A stretch of 64,000 nucleotides of DNA from Stichopus chloronotus. Its lineage: Eukaryota > Echinodermata > Holothuroidea > Aspidochirotida > Stichopodidae. Both the position numbers and the translations under genes were made by a program. Below, in pieces: positions 35,701 through 43,200 of this stretch (the stretch's first letter is position 1; every line of letters starts with the position of its first letter). The stretch spans positions 2,020,170 to 2,084,169 of the forward strand of contig CM037830.1 in assembly GCA_021234535.1 (NCBI GenBank), given 5' to 3'. A model generated the notes under the pieces. It did no database searches. It had not been told where the DNA came from and was given only the letters and a program-made list of their open reading frames with translations.

Positions 35701-35800
35701 CTGGTTTTATTAACAGCGATGGACAATACTGACCACTCCCGACCTGAGTCATCTGGGAAAGGCTGCCGATATGCAGATGCACATCTACAATCCTGCTTAA
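20543..35800 (+). CDS. SLC6 sodium/chloride-coupled transporter, creatine/taurine/GABA type (whole gene)
   Basis: Fourteen coding exons join in phase into 591 codons, the usual SLC6 length (about 600). All twelve membrane segments are accounted for, two thirds of the introns falling near segment borders. TM1 reads [20 protein letters not shown]. The glycine at residue 45, where monoamine carriers have Asp, indicates an amino-acid-like substrate with its own carboxylate. EL2 has a Cys pair around [13 protein letters not shown] and N-glycosylation sequons. TM6 TQIFYSY and TM7 NSFTS keep the Gln/Ser chloride ligands; TM8 GLDSQF keeps the second sodium site. CYKNGGG, CPIFQG, SGGLE and AERW-L-TP are most like creatine/taurine carriers, but substrate cannot be fixed by eye. 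The start is inferred: the reading frame stays open 13 codons upstream of ATG 20543, to the acceptor at 20503. Confidence 0.93.
20758..21341. mobile_element. TTAA-flanked (piggyBac-type) non-autonomous element
   Basis: The left flank TTAA (20754-20757) is followed by AGGAGAAGG; the right end CCTTCTCCT is followed by TTAA (21342-21345). The exact inverted 9-bp termini with a TTAA duplication are the signature of the piggyBac superfamily. At 584 bp with no open frame, it must be mobilised in trans. It includes a TGATGTCATCGC box similar to one in the element at 55420-55969. Confidence 0.7.
24216..24664. mobile_element. Inverted-repeat element carrying a nested hairpin
   Basis: AGCTGGAATATGAG at about 24218-24231 is repeated inverted as CTCATATTCCAGCT at about 24648-24661, so the two mark the ends of a ~450-bp element. 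Inside it lies the separate 24526-24621 hairpin. No clear target duplication is visible and no coding frame is present. Confidence 0.5.
24526..24621. repeat. Long hairpin (about 37-bp imperfect stem)
   Basis: The left arm, starting TTCCACAAAGAGTT (24526), pairs with the right arm ending AACTCTTTGTGGAA (24621). The inner parts ATTGATCTTAAG and CTTAAGATTGAT also pair. The loop is about 20 bases. This looks like a solo foldback MITE, inserted within a larger element or forming its core. Confidence 0.7.
25009..25618. mobile_element. hAT-like non-autonomous transposon
   Basis: The ends are TAGGATTGGGCGGTACTC at the left and GAGTACCGGAATACTGCCCA then ACCCTA at the right: inverted termini of the CAGGGTTGGGC type seen in hAT elements. 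The flanking octamers CCAAAAGA (25001-25008) and CCAGAAGA (25619-25626) match 7 of 8, as expected for an old 8-bp target duplication. Internally GGTAC motifs recur throughout. There is no transposase frame. Confidence 0.7.
27134..27265 (+). CDS. SLC6 exon 2: TM2 and first intracellular loop
   Basis: The acceptor is AATTTGCAG and the donor TTTCAAG|GTCAGT (phase 1 at both ends). It encodes [20 protein letters not shown], then LETQLGQF, the conserved end of TM2, and the loop ending CWKICPIFQ. The joined codon GG|A-like glycine restores the NGGGAFL motif across intron 1. Confidence 0.93.
27885..28045 (+). CDS. SLC6 exon 3: TM3 and start of extracellular loop 2
   Basis: The acceptor is CTCTGTAG and the donor GAGCAT|GTAAGT (phase 0). 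TM3 contains [16 protein letters not shown]; the Tyr of NYYIV corresponds to the substrate-contacting Tyr140 of GAT1. After SFTTELPW come the two cysteines ([13 protein letters not shown]) that form the disulfide known in this family. Confidence 0.93.
28581..28675 (+). CDS. SLC6 exon 4: variable extracellular loop 2
   Basis: The acceptor is TTTGCACAG and the donor TGGAA|GTAAG (phase 2). This is the glycosylated loop, with sequons NFS and NGS and extra cysteines (CEGG, GKCYE), ending in EEYW. The loop is shorter than in vertebrate creatine carriers and highly acidic. Confidence 0.9.
29692..29824 (+). CDS. SLC6 exon 5: end of loop 2 and TM4
   Basis: The acceptor is CTATTTTCAG and the donor GGAAAG|GTGAGT (phase 0). 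It encodes [19 protein letters not shown], then TM4 ending [13 protein letters not shown], a strongly conserved stretch in GABA/creatine/taurine carriers. Confidence 0.93.
29888..30127. mobile_element. Short copy of the AGGTCA-type element in SLC6 intron 5
   Basis: It starts GATTCCTTGCC and ends GCAAAGAATCAC, the same inverted termini as the 4796-6500 copy (one mismatch at the right). It contains a single diverged unit ('gtgaacacgatgtctcaaga', 'gatccctactttttaggtag'). This internally collapsed copy shows that the termini define the element and that the array inside varies. Confidence 0.65.
30397..30531 (+). CDS. SLC6 exon 6: TM5 and extracellular loop 3
   Basis: The acceptor is TTTCTTCAG and the donor AGCCAG|GTAAAT (phase 0 at both ends). 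It encodes [20 protein letters not shown], then [10 protein letters not shown] and [10 protein letters not shown], standard loop-3 motifs. Confidence 0.93.
31091..31194 (+). CDS. SLC6 exon 7: TM6 with chloride and sodium ligands
   Basis: The acceptor is TTCTTTTAG and the donor CTACAG|GTCAGT (phase 2). [15 protein letters not shown] is the unwound TM6. The Gln and the first Ser are chloride ligands in the family, and the Ser/Gly backbone helps bind sodium. It ends [19 protein letters not shown] has Tyr where most relatives have Phe. Confidence 0.93.
31964..32088 (+). CDS. SLC6 exon 8: TM7 and loop 4
   Basis: The acceptor is ATTTTCCAG and the donor GACAAAG|GTGAGA (phase 1). It begins [13 protein letters not shown]; the Asn and Ser of NSFTS correspond to sodium and chloride ligands. 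It ends [18 protein letters not shown], which includes a sequon (NVT) in loop 4. Confidence 0.93.
32243..32355 (+). CDS. SLC6 exon 9: TM8 (followed by a GC donor)
   Basis: The acceptor is GTTTCTACAG; the exon ends AGCCAG|GCAAGT, a GC rather than GT donor. The reading joins LILVGLDSQ to FVQVESF of the next exon exactly as in all SLC6 proteins, so the GC boundary is secure. The Asp and Ser of LDSQ belong to the second sodium site. Confidence 0.93.
32762..32899 (+). CDS. SLC6 exon 10: TM8-TM9 linker and TM9
   Basis: The acceptor is CCCATAACAG and the donor TGTGAG|GTAAGT (phase 0). It encodes [16 protein letters not shown], a basic loop ([10 protein letters not shown]) and TM9 ([20 protein letters not shown]). 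Confidence 0.93.
33656..33758 (+). CDS. SLC6 exon 11: TM10 (donor lies in a tandem duplication)
   Basis: The acceptor is AATGATTACAG and the donor GGTTTACG|GTGAGT (phase 1). It encodes [16 protein letters not shown] and a TM10 ending [10 protein letters not shown], joined to ANRYYE in the next exon. The 20 bases containing the donor are repeated directly downstream; only the first donor keeps the frame. Confidence 0.92.
33755..33804 (+). repeat. 20-bp tandem duplication containing a 5' splice site
   Basis: TACGGTGAGTATTATTAACG occurs at 33755-33774 and again at 33775-33794. A third, diverged start (TGTGGTGAGTTATT) follows at 33795. GTGAGT donors therefore stand at 33759, 33779 and 33799, exactly 20 bases apart. 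Use of the second or third would add 20 or 40 bases and meet an in-frame TAA. Confidence 0.9.
34213..34313 (+). CDS. SLC6 exon 12: intracellular loop 5 and start of TM11
   Basis: The acceptor is ATTTTTCAG and the donor TCAGTG|GTAAGT (phase 0). It encodes [19 protein letters not shown] and then [18 protein letters not shown] is typical of the creatine/taurine branch. Confidence 0.93.
34628..34795 (+). CDS. SLC6 exon 13: TM11-TM12
   Basis: The acceptor is TTGTTACAG and the donor GCAGAG|GTAATA (phase 0). It encodes [20 protein letters not shown], then TM12 ([19 protein letters not shown]) and GSLAE. Because it ends in phase 0 after GAG, it can be spliced in frame either to 35717 or to the candidate exon at 38157. 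Confidence 0.92.
35570..35716. mobile_element. Truncated end of the AGGTCA-type element abutting the last SLC6 exon
   Basis: GGCAAGGAATCACTAATCCT then CTTGGCTTTCTGGTT (from 35671) matches the right end of the 4796-6500 element (GCAAGGAATCACAAAGCC then TTTTGGCTTTCTGGTT). Upstream, 'cagtatcttaggagggcatttggacatac' is a diverged unit. The element end runs to within about ten bases of the TAACAG acceptor, so its pyrimidines form most of the 3' splice signal. Confidence 0.65.
35717..35800 (+). CDS. SLC6 exon 14: cytosolic C-terminus and stop
   Basis: The acceptor is TTTTATTAACAG. In phase 0 it encodes [20 protein letters not shown] and seven more residues, ending IYNPA and TAA at 35798-35800. The AERW-x-x-L-x-TP transition after TM12 is characteristic of creatine-type carriers. 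The tail is short compared with vertebrate relatives. Confidence 0.88.
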   Translation, partial: RWTILTTPDLSHLGKAADMQMHIYNPA

Positions 35801-37260
35801 GCTTCTAGACTGAAGTATGCAATGGAGAGGTAGAAGACGGGAGGAGGAGGAGGAGGGATGTAGTCAGATATTGACTCTCCTATTCCACCTGGTGGATGCA
35901 TCCAGCTTCCAGCTCTCTGAAATATATTCGACGTCACTAAGACTTGAAACTGCTACCATTATTCACTTTGAATCTTACAGTTTGGATACTATTTATTCAA
36001 ACATCAATGCTCAGAAATGTGTTCATTTTGAAAGCATTCTGTGAGGCTTTTTTATATTGTATTTAAAGGTAGCCGTAACTAGTAATATGTAGTGCTAGTG
36101 TCCAGGCTTCTATTTTCTACAGTATATATATTTATTAATGCATGTGAAACATATCCATGCTTAGGCTAATAAGGGTTTCATATATTTTATCACTTACTCT
36201 AATCATGAAAAGCATGATTGTATGCAAACTTGAAAGATTCAAAGCTTTTATTGGAAGTTATTTCAGAGAGAACTGGCTACATGTTGTTTCCATCCAGACT
36301 GTCTCAGACCCTCAGAAAGTGGATCTGCAGAGAGCACAAACTGCTGCTATGTATAATGCAGATGATTGATCAGTGGTCACCTGGGAAGAAGTTTGTGATC
36401 AAGATGTACAACAAGTACTGATCAAGTCTATAAAATACTAACCACCAACCACAGAAGCCAAACAGACAGCCAGTTGATGGCTATCAACATGATCGTTCAT
36501 ACTTATGTTGAGGAGATACATATTCCGTTAGAGACAGATATTCATCTTTCAAAGTATGATTTTTACTCTGGGGGAAAGCAGAATTCAATATTGGTGACTA
36601 CCTTCTGACTGATTTACAAGATTCAAAAGGAGTAGATAGGTAGGCATAAAATTTTGAGGCATGCTGTTACGATTCCACACCACCACTCTCTCGTCAAGTC
36701 ACTGTGAGGAGTGATGTATTTTGCAAAACCTGGAGAGTCTAATAAAGTCTAATAAAGTGTAATAAAACCCACACAAACCACTTCCTTTATTTCCTGAGGA
36801 GTGTGATTTGTAACTTGAGGGCCTGGATTAGCTCATACCTGTGAAACACATCGCTTTTACAGAGTGGTTTGATTACAAGTAGGGTCTTGCACATTGACCA
36901 GGACACACCTCATAAAATGAGCAAGATTTGCACAGGGAGAAAACTGTCCGGGTAGATAAATATCTGTCTTTAACTGCCACTTATGAACTGTCAGACATAA
37001 CAAGTACAAACTTTCATAACAAAAAAAAGTACAAACTTTGTCTTGACCATGTAATTTCTGTGTATTGGAGAAACATATAGTCACATATGCAAAGTGTGTA
37101 GACAAACCTGGACAAGATTTGGGTAAAATCTACTTAAAACTACAGGGTGTTTAGACAGATCAAGTTTTCATGTAACTTTATAAGACTGTTCAGGGTATTT
37201 TACTTTTCACATTGTATATATCCTTGTAAATAAACATTAGTGTCATCTTGTGTAAAAAAA
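35801..37260 (+). other. Probable 3' untranslated region of the SLC6 gene
   Basis: There is no coding frame of note. Polyadenylation signals occur as three AATAAA at 36741, 36751 and 36761, and again within GTAAATAAACATT at about 37227, followed some 25 bases later by an A-rich stretch that could mark genomic sequence at the cleavage site. Which signal is used cannot be told from the sequence. Confidence 0.5.
36741..36766 (+). terminator. Triple AATAAA polyadenylation signal
   Basis: AATAAA stands at 36741-36746, 36751-36756 and 36761-36766, in a 10-bp tandem unit 'aataaagtct'. Downstream lies ACACAAACCA then T-rich sequence. It is a plausible 3' end for the transporter message, with the later AATAAA near 37227 as an alternative. 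Confidence 0.45.
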
Positions 37261-38156
37261 CAAAAAACAAAACAGAAGTGTAGATTGTAACATTTTTCTG
37301 CTACTATTGTATTTTACGACTACATGGTGTTGAGCATTACTTTTTGAAGCATATGCTCTTCTATTTTATTTACTATTTTTTATGAGAGGGTTCTTTATCA
37401 TTTTTCTTTTCCTTCGATGTTCCAAATGTGTCCTCCTGTAGATGCTTTTAATGGGGATGAACAAAATGAAATAGTTTATCAACTCAGTTTCATGTAGATT
37501 ATTGTCACATGACAATTGACCCTACCCAGAATAACGGCTGCAATCATGACTGATATATTAAAAGAACAGAAAATAATGGTGGCCTAAAGGGTTACAATAG
37601 GTATACCTTAACTTATGGTGTAGGGTAATCTTGTGGGGATAAGGTTGAAGGGGGGGTTCATGTTTTTCCAAATGTTTCTGGATCTGACATCAAAATTATG
37701 GAATCATGGAGCAGTGAATGTAGCATGTTAGATGTCCATTAGTCAAGGAGCTGATCCCGCCACTAATCAATTTGTAATTTGATGAAATTTTCAGCTGCAA
37801 TCTAAAATGCATCCTCCCCAGATGAAAGTCACAACAACGATGTTTTGGAGTCCGTCTAAGATGACAGCACTGACTATCATTGTGCCCACCACTTGTCTGG
37901 TACCATCATGAGCTTTTCTTTGCACCTGATATGAATTAATAGTTTAGGCCTTAGTGTACGTCAGAAACCTTGAAAAAGTTAGTGAAATTACTGTCGGTTT
38001 GAATAATGGATTTTTAGGAACTGGTGCACACTTATCTTTGTTTTTACTTTATTGAACATGGAAACTGCATCATAATGTGAAAATAGATTTGTGTGAAGAC
38101 TAAAGTTTCTTTTGTTGAGTAATTTCTCTTTTCTGTATACTGCTGTACTGTTGCAG

Positions 38157-38225
38157 GAGGAGGCTGAGAATGATGATGACAACGAGTCCTTTGAATCCCC
38201 ACCGCCCCAAAGACTGACCCATTAA
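38157..38225 (+). CDS. Candidate alternative last exon of the SLC6 gene
   Basis: A strong acceptor (TTTCTCTTTTCTG...CTGTTGCAG) precedes GAGGAGGCTGAGAATGATGA. In phase 0 this encodes EEAENDDDNESFESPPPQRL, then TH and TAA. It can follow the GAG-ended exon 13 directly, giving an acidic, proline-containing tail instead of the 35717 tail. An ATTAAA signal lies at 38278. No transcript evidence is available, and the exon could be unused or belong to another transcript. Confidence 0.45.
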   Translation, partial: EEAENDDDNESFESPPPQRLTH

Positions 38226-40100
38226 CTCCTCTATCCATCCTTGCTTTCTCGAGAACTCCTTAAGTTTTCCAACCAAAATTAAACCCAAATTCCCCTGGTC
38301 ACAAACCACTGGAGTCACTTGCCAGAAATATGAAATGATTCTGAGAGGTAAACTAACCTCAAGATAAAGATATGTGTTACAAAATGATAACAGAAACGTC
38401 ATCTCATAATGGACTAATGCTGTACAACACTCTGGGAGAAAGGAACGCTGAACAAGTTTTTAATGACATTATTTGAACAACTTTATTCATCCATGAAAGA
38501 ACCAACTACGTATTTCAAAGACCAATGAAATTAATCCTGTAATTGCAGACTGATACGTAAATGAGACAACAATATTGACCTCTAACATACTGTCTGTTCT
38601 ACTCGTGATTAACGTAAGGGTGAACACTTTTACGTCATGAAACCATTACAACAATTATGATGAGTAGAAACTACTGTTAGTTTACTATCTATTAGTCATG
38701 CAACCCTGGCCCATCGGCCACTCTCACACTTTCAAATGCTCGAATTATGACAAGGCCACCGGCTTCAAATAAGAGGATTAATTTAACTTAAAATACATGT
38801 TTTTTAGTACAATTTATGGAAACCGCTACAGTACATCAGATGCAAAATGCTGAAGTGACCAGCTGATACCAGCAATTAACTAAATGTAGTCACCATCTAC
38901 CTCAAACAACCAGGAGTTGATTAGAAAAAAGATCTTTAGCAAGAAGTTACAGGCAGACATCACTGGAGCTTCCATTCTCCAACCACTTACTGTTTAACCC
39001 CTCAAAACACTCTGTCTAAAAATCCTTCCTGGTGCAAACATAATTCTAGTTTTAAGTGCCACACATCATGGTGAGCATGTAAGGACCAAACCTCCAATCA
39101 AATCACTCCACCCTGTGTATGTTGTGTAATATACAGGGATGTCAGACTTCAAGATTAATATTCAAATAATTGGAGAAATTTTTCCCAGCATGTTACCTAA
39201 TGTGCCACACTATTTATGAGCATAGTGTTAATTTTCATGAACAAAACTGAAGCCTTGCTTTAAACAGCATCAGAGCAGAGCTCACCATAGAAATAAAAGT
39301 AAGAAGAAATTAGCGACTCAGCACCAAATGAAGCATACTGTCTCCTCTATGTATAATTTACATCCTTAGATGATTCCCTTATAAAGTTAGTCATGACACA
39401 TTACACAGCACATTCTCTGTACTGAAATTCTGTGGTTGTTTCCCCATGTTGGATTTTGCATCTGCTGGGTCTCGCTATAATCGATACCATATGGAAACCA
39501 TACGGGACGTACGCTTAGAGCATCGACCCGCCACACTACCTTCACGCCAACAATCGTAACAATTTCACTATAATTTGGGCTGCTGTATTGAAAAATATTC
39601 CCTTACTGTTGTGAGAGAGTTTTGCTTACCCCCTTACCCAAACTGTAGCTTTGGATAATGAATGACTGTCTACAAGGTTCAACCACATCTCTCAGTTCAT
39701 AACTTTCTATTTTTTGTCTTCAGACTGGAATGAGTTGTTCCTACTTCTACTTGTAGTTTGACTTTGAGGGAAGCTTCCAATTCAATTCTTTTCGAGAATA
39801 AAACATCCTTGGAATGTGTATAATGGAACAGTTCATGTTGAACATACAGACTACTTTGTTTTGAACATACAGATCATTTCATGATTGGGACAGTAAAAAC
39901 TAAAACAAAACTATATGACTCGTGGATTTGAAAAACCCTCAAATATTCACTGGAAGAGAACTTGCACCAAAACCAAAATCCTTGCTAATATTTTTTTTTT
40001 TATATATATATAAAAAAACCTGTCATAAACCCTTTCAAAAATGCCGAAAAGGATAATGAACCACGCTTTCCAAAGTACTGGTACGTTAGCTGTAACAAGC
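38226..40100 (-). other. Probable 3' untranslated region of transketolase
   Basis: It lies downstream of the transketolase stop on the minus strand. The first well-placed AATAAA on that strand is at 38487-38482, which would give a 3' UTR of about 1.6 kb. No open frame matters here. On the plus strand the region would also be transcribed if the 38157 exon is used, making the two genes overlap at their tails. Confidence 0.5.
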
Positions 40101-40264
40101 TTAGAGAGCTTTGACTGCTTCCACAATTTTGTTTGCACTGATGCCAAACATATCAACCAGCACCTTGGGGGGACCACTCCTCGGTAGCTCAGTGACAGCC
40201 ATGATGTGGACACTGATTCCCGTCTCACCTGATACCGCTGCACTGACAGCCTCTCCGAGACCAC
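40101..40264 (-). CDS. TKT: Transketolase last exon (C-terminal domain and stop)
   Basis: The acceptor on the minus strand is TTTTACAG. It begins by completing EG|GLGEAV and encodes [20 protein letters not shown], then [16 protein letters not shown], stopping at TAA (40103-40101). LPRSG-P and MFGIS are the usual C-terminal landmarks of the family. Confidence 0.93.
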
Positions 40265-43200
40265 CTGTAAAAGATGAGGACAGAAAATAATGGCCGTGGT
40301 ATTAACATTTTCTCAAACTGCATGTGAAGTGCAACTTTGGTGAAATGCTGGATTTCATGTGCTGTTAATTAACACCAGCTGCAACAACATCAATGAACCC
40401 TAATAGGTAAAGGTGACTCTCTTGTGTAAAGTGTACTCTTCTAGTTGAGACTGCCGGTCAAAGATCCTGACTGTTAAATTCACGAACATGAGAGTTTCAA
40501 GCAAACCATTTCATGCAAATCATGTTAGACCACCACAGACCCAGGGTTGGAAAACCTTGCGAACCTTCCGAACCTGGTTCGCAAGAAATCGGCAACGGTC
40601 GCCGGAAATCCTGCATATCGGGACGCATTTTTTTTTCATTAAAAAAACAGGGAAAAACACCTGGAAATCTTCAGAGAAACAAAATAAATGAGAGAGAACA
40701 GGGAAAAATGCTGTTAAACAAATATTTAAAAGAAGCTCTGTTGATCGTTATTGCTTACGATACTCACGTAGGCAAATAGCACATGTTACCTCTATGCCTA
40801 TAAACCACGATGTCCAGTATATCCCCAACGACCACGCAGGTAACCAGTAATTATCGCCAGTTTGCATTTAGGCTCTCTTCAGCTGCCCTACATACCCTAT
40901 GAATCCCAGTGCCCAAGGATGATTCCAGCAGAGCTCTGCGCAACTTCATCCCCGTCTGTTTTAGTGTTTTTTATTTTTACTGAACTCAGCACAAGATTCT
41001 CTGTGCAGATAATGAGATACTGAGTGCTTTCAGTGTACAGTATATACAGTAGCAGCGCAAACAGACCCACGTGGCATGGTTTGACCGTTGTACCTTCTTT
41101 ACATTTACAGTCTTACACCCAGATGCAATGGCAGCGCCAAACACCTTTCTGGAAAACATGACATTACATGCAGTAAAAAAATTGCCTCCATTAAACCATT
41201 TTAAAGTATGGGGGACGACTTTTATTTTTAACTTTTTTTTTTGCTGCAAATTTCTACTGCCTGTTGATGGTCACATGTATCAGGGATAAAAAAGTTCGGT
41301 ACAAATGTCGTAGTCGCAACAGGTGGCTGAATTTGAGTATTATGAATGCGATAAATGCCCACTTTGGAACAGGTGCTGACATTTTTGCAGTTAAAAACTT
41401 TTCTTGGAAACATGCCAGGATTTTCCTAAGTAACACGCGCAGAGCTTTTCGTAAGTAGTGCAGCTTGTAGCGTATGACAGTATAGTGGTCTATGATTCTG
41501 TGCAATGTTTCCACACAAAAGTTTCGATTTATTATATGCCATGGGACTGATGTATAGCTTTTTATTGAAGAATGCCACGATCGAGACAATTATTCTAGGC
41601 CTATTGCATATCTATATAGCATAATATCGGGCTCAAGTTCCACCCGTTTCTGACATTTTGTAAGTGACACTTCTTCACTTTTATAAAGGTACAGTATATA
41701 GAAACAACGCAAATAGCCTAACGTTAAGCTTTCGTGATTGATTTTTCAAATATTGTACGAGTTCTCAGTTACATTTTTGTGCTCAGCTGCACAATTTTAC
41801 CCCTAGGAACACCGACCTTCCCGGAACTTGCCCCTGAACCCCCCACAGGGGGTTCCACCGTACACAAATGTCTGTGGGAAATCAGTGGATTTTCTATTGT
41901 GTTTGCGGGAAATTCAGCAAGGTTTTCCAACCCTGCACAGGCCATGACAGCACAATTGATTCAATTACAACAAAATTATGAATTTAACAAACAGCTGCTT
42001 TTTTATCAAGGGGGAATCCAGAATTTGTGATGCTGGGGGTGATTCCAGTGCACCCTGCCATCCTCATTTCGAAGCTGGGCCGTTCCGCCCTTCTCGATGA
42101 CGAGGTCATTTTGGGGGGGGGGGGTCGAACAGCAGTCATGCCACATTGCTATCAGAGCAGGCCTGCGGCAAAATATACTGCTGTGCTGTAGCCAAATATT
42201 GGCGCAATTTCATTGGAATTTCCACAGTATGTGCCGACGTAGACATTGCCTTCAGGAGCGATTGTGTCTGAGTATTAAAGTTGTGCTTTGTATTAATTGC
42301 TTAAATTCATTTATTATGTACCTTAATTGACATACATTGATATTTCGAAACACAACCTAAGTGGTTATCATTGCTGATAGCATAGCTGTGTCAATAACCT
42401 GCCCAGGTGAGTGACATTTCCATGGTGACAAAACACCCGGTGCCTTGTTGGCCCATTGAACAGGTAAGAAGACAAAACAGGCGGTGAGTGTCATTGCACT
42501 GGTTCTAGCATCTTATTTTAGTTGAGAAATTTGTTATTATTTGGACCTAAAATATTGGTGTAGCAGGATGGAAATACACTGGCTCGAAGCAGTAAAAAAA
42601 AATGAAATGACAAGAAGTGTGTGAGGCCTTAGAGCGGTCATATTCACCTAAGCCCTGCAATCTATTTATAATTATAGCTTCATTAGTAAAGATGGATAAG
42701 TTCACTAGAAGGGAATATGCTGTTCCTGTTTTTTTTTGTATCCCATGATAAGAGCTGTGTTGCAACTACATAGCCCGATTGCTTTACTAGTTATTGCTCC
42801 GTGCTTTAGTTGATAATTTTCCCATAATGTTACAATTCAAGTAAGGTTGATCTGATAGAGAAACTAGTGAAATTTGTTACAAATACACAATGTTTGGTTT
42901 CTTTTACCTCAATATTTTGCTTTGTTTTTTAGCCACGAGATCAAATGAAACCGAACTGATAAAGACACAGTAAAACTGGAGGTTGAATAAAGCCAGACCT
43001 TGTCAACTGATGGTGGACTGTGAGTCTCATCTTTTCTTATCTCTGTGTTTGGTGTTGTGATCGCAAAGCACCCTCATTTTGTAATATACCGGCTCCGAGC
43101 CCAAGAGTGGTAACAGAGATGTCTAACCAGAGTTGGTGGCCCCTACCTTTTGAGGTTATTTTACTGTCGGCAGGGCATACAAATGGTGACATTTCTTATT

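Noticed and set aside
39947..40264. 105-codon minus-strand frame over the last transketolase exon
   Set aside because: It is an out-of-frame reading of the real exon; the correct frame ends KIVEAVKAL at 40103.
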